A stretch of 6,198 nucleotides of DNA from Burkholderiales bacterium (lineage in GTDB: Bacteria; Pseudomonadota; Gammaproteobacteria; Burkholderiales; SG8-39), in contig SXNB01000165.1 in NCBI GenBank assembly GCA_005777205.1, forward strand, positions 1-6,198, given 5' to 3'. Positions 5,916 to 6,198 of this stretch are shown here, in pieces; the first letter of the stretch is position 1, and each line of letters begins with the position of its first letter. The notes under the pieces were generated by a model. It was not told where the DNA came from, did not search any database, and saw only the letters and a program-made list of their open reading frames with translations. The translations under genes and the position numbers were made by a program.

Positions 5916-6198
5916 ACCCTCACCCACGCGGGGGTCACCACCACGGCCACGGCCAACGCGCAGTCGCCGCGCTGCCCGTCGCCGCCGGCCAACACGGTGG
6001 TCGACCCGCCGAACGTCGGCATCTACGTGGCTTGCGTAACCCCGGGGCCGAATGGCACCTACTCCGCCACCTTCGGCTACCAGAACGACGACACCAGCAC
6101 CCTGCAAGCGCCGATCGGGGCGGGCAACCGGGTGTTGGTGAGCGGCAGCGATCCCGGCGCGCAGGATCGCGGGCAGCCCGCTGCGCTCGCCCCGGGGC
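5913..6198 (+). CDS. Fragment of a secreted/surface protein (start absent, runs off right edge)
   Basis: The plus-strand frame beginning GTLTHAGVTTTATANAQ is open to the window edge and reads like a real protein: Thr-, Pro-, Asn- and Gly-rich and without low-complexity Arg. It contains VGIYVACVTPG, then GTYSATFGYQNDD, IGAGNRV and DRGQPAALAPG. This pattern resembles extracellular modules of the form GTYTAxFGYxN...IPxGxxNxFSPG...DRGQPxxFxPG, seen in large bacterial surface or anchored proteins; I recall the pattern but not a domain name. The frame is open back to a TGA at 5817-5819, yet it contains no ATG, GTG or TTG codon before the conserved part, and its upstream portion is antisense to the RND tail. 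The fragment therefore lacks its natural N-terminus and signal peptide. Two cysteines are visible. It has no functional link to the neighbouring genes. Confidence 0.5.

Noticed and set aside
5919..6107. Continuation of the RND-tail reading upstream to an ATG at 6107 as a small complete protein.
   Set aside because: The residues above 5918 are Arg/Gly/Val-rich without family resemblance and are antisense to the plausible plus-strand surface-protein frame.

Overview
The window is GC-rich, densely packed, chromosomal-looking DNA. The closeness of the LPS-core proteins to known families and the order pcm-like / rhodanese / tolC / waaA (convergent) suggest a betaproteobacterium, perhaps Burkholderiales or a relative. 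This placement is an inference from protein style and gene order, not from a marker gene. No RNA genes, insertion sequences, CRISPR arrays or origins were seen.

Layout. Positions 1-1143 (minus strand) hold a two-gene unit: a family 2 glycosyltransferase of the WaaE/KdtX type, followed by the N-terminal third of a nucleotide-sugar epimerase that runs off the left edge. The two overlap by ATGA. Positions 1144-1198 form a very short divergent intergenic region with a perfect 14-bp dyad whose two arms each read TAGAAT, a plausible pair of back-to-back -10 elements. Positions 1199-3405 (plus strand) hold waaC (heptosyltransferase I) and waaA (Kdo transferase), overlapping by one base (TGATG). After a 29-bp convergent gap, positions 3435-5797 (minus strand) hold, in transcription order, a PIMT-like methyltransferase, a single-domain rhodanese and a TolC-family outer-membrane channel.

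Upstream of the methyltransferase, positions 5802 to about 5915 (minus) read as the last ~40 residues of an RND-type efflux permease, ending 4 bp before the methyltransferase start. Its upstream part is not there. From about 5913 to the right edge the sequence instead reads, on the plus strand, as a fragment of a secreted or surface protein with no start codon. Two unrelated, oppositely oriented protein fragments therefore meet at about 5910-5925, which looks like a rearrangement or an assembly chimera.

Functionally, most of the window concerns the Gram-negative envelope. WaaA adds Kdo to lipid A, WaaC adds the first heptose, and the glycosyltransferase and epimerase probably contribute further core or surface sugars. 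TolC and the RND remnant belong to export. I did not find a convincing new multi-gene system. The points most worth checking are the right-end junction, the missing canonical start codon of the glycosyltransferase, the symmetrical divergent promoter candidate and the unusual substrate-loop residues of the PIMT-like protein.
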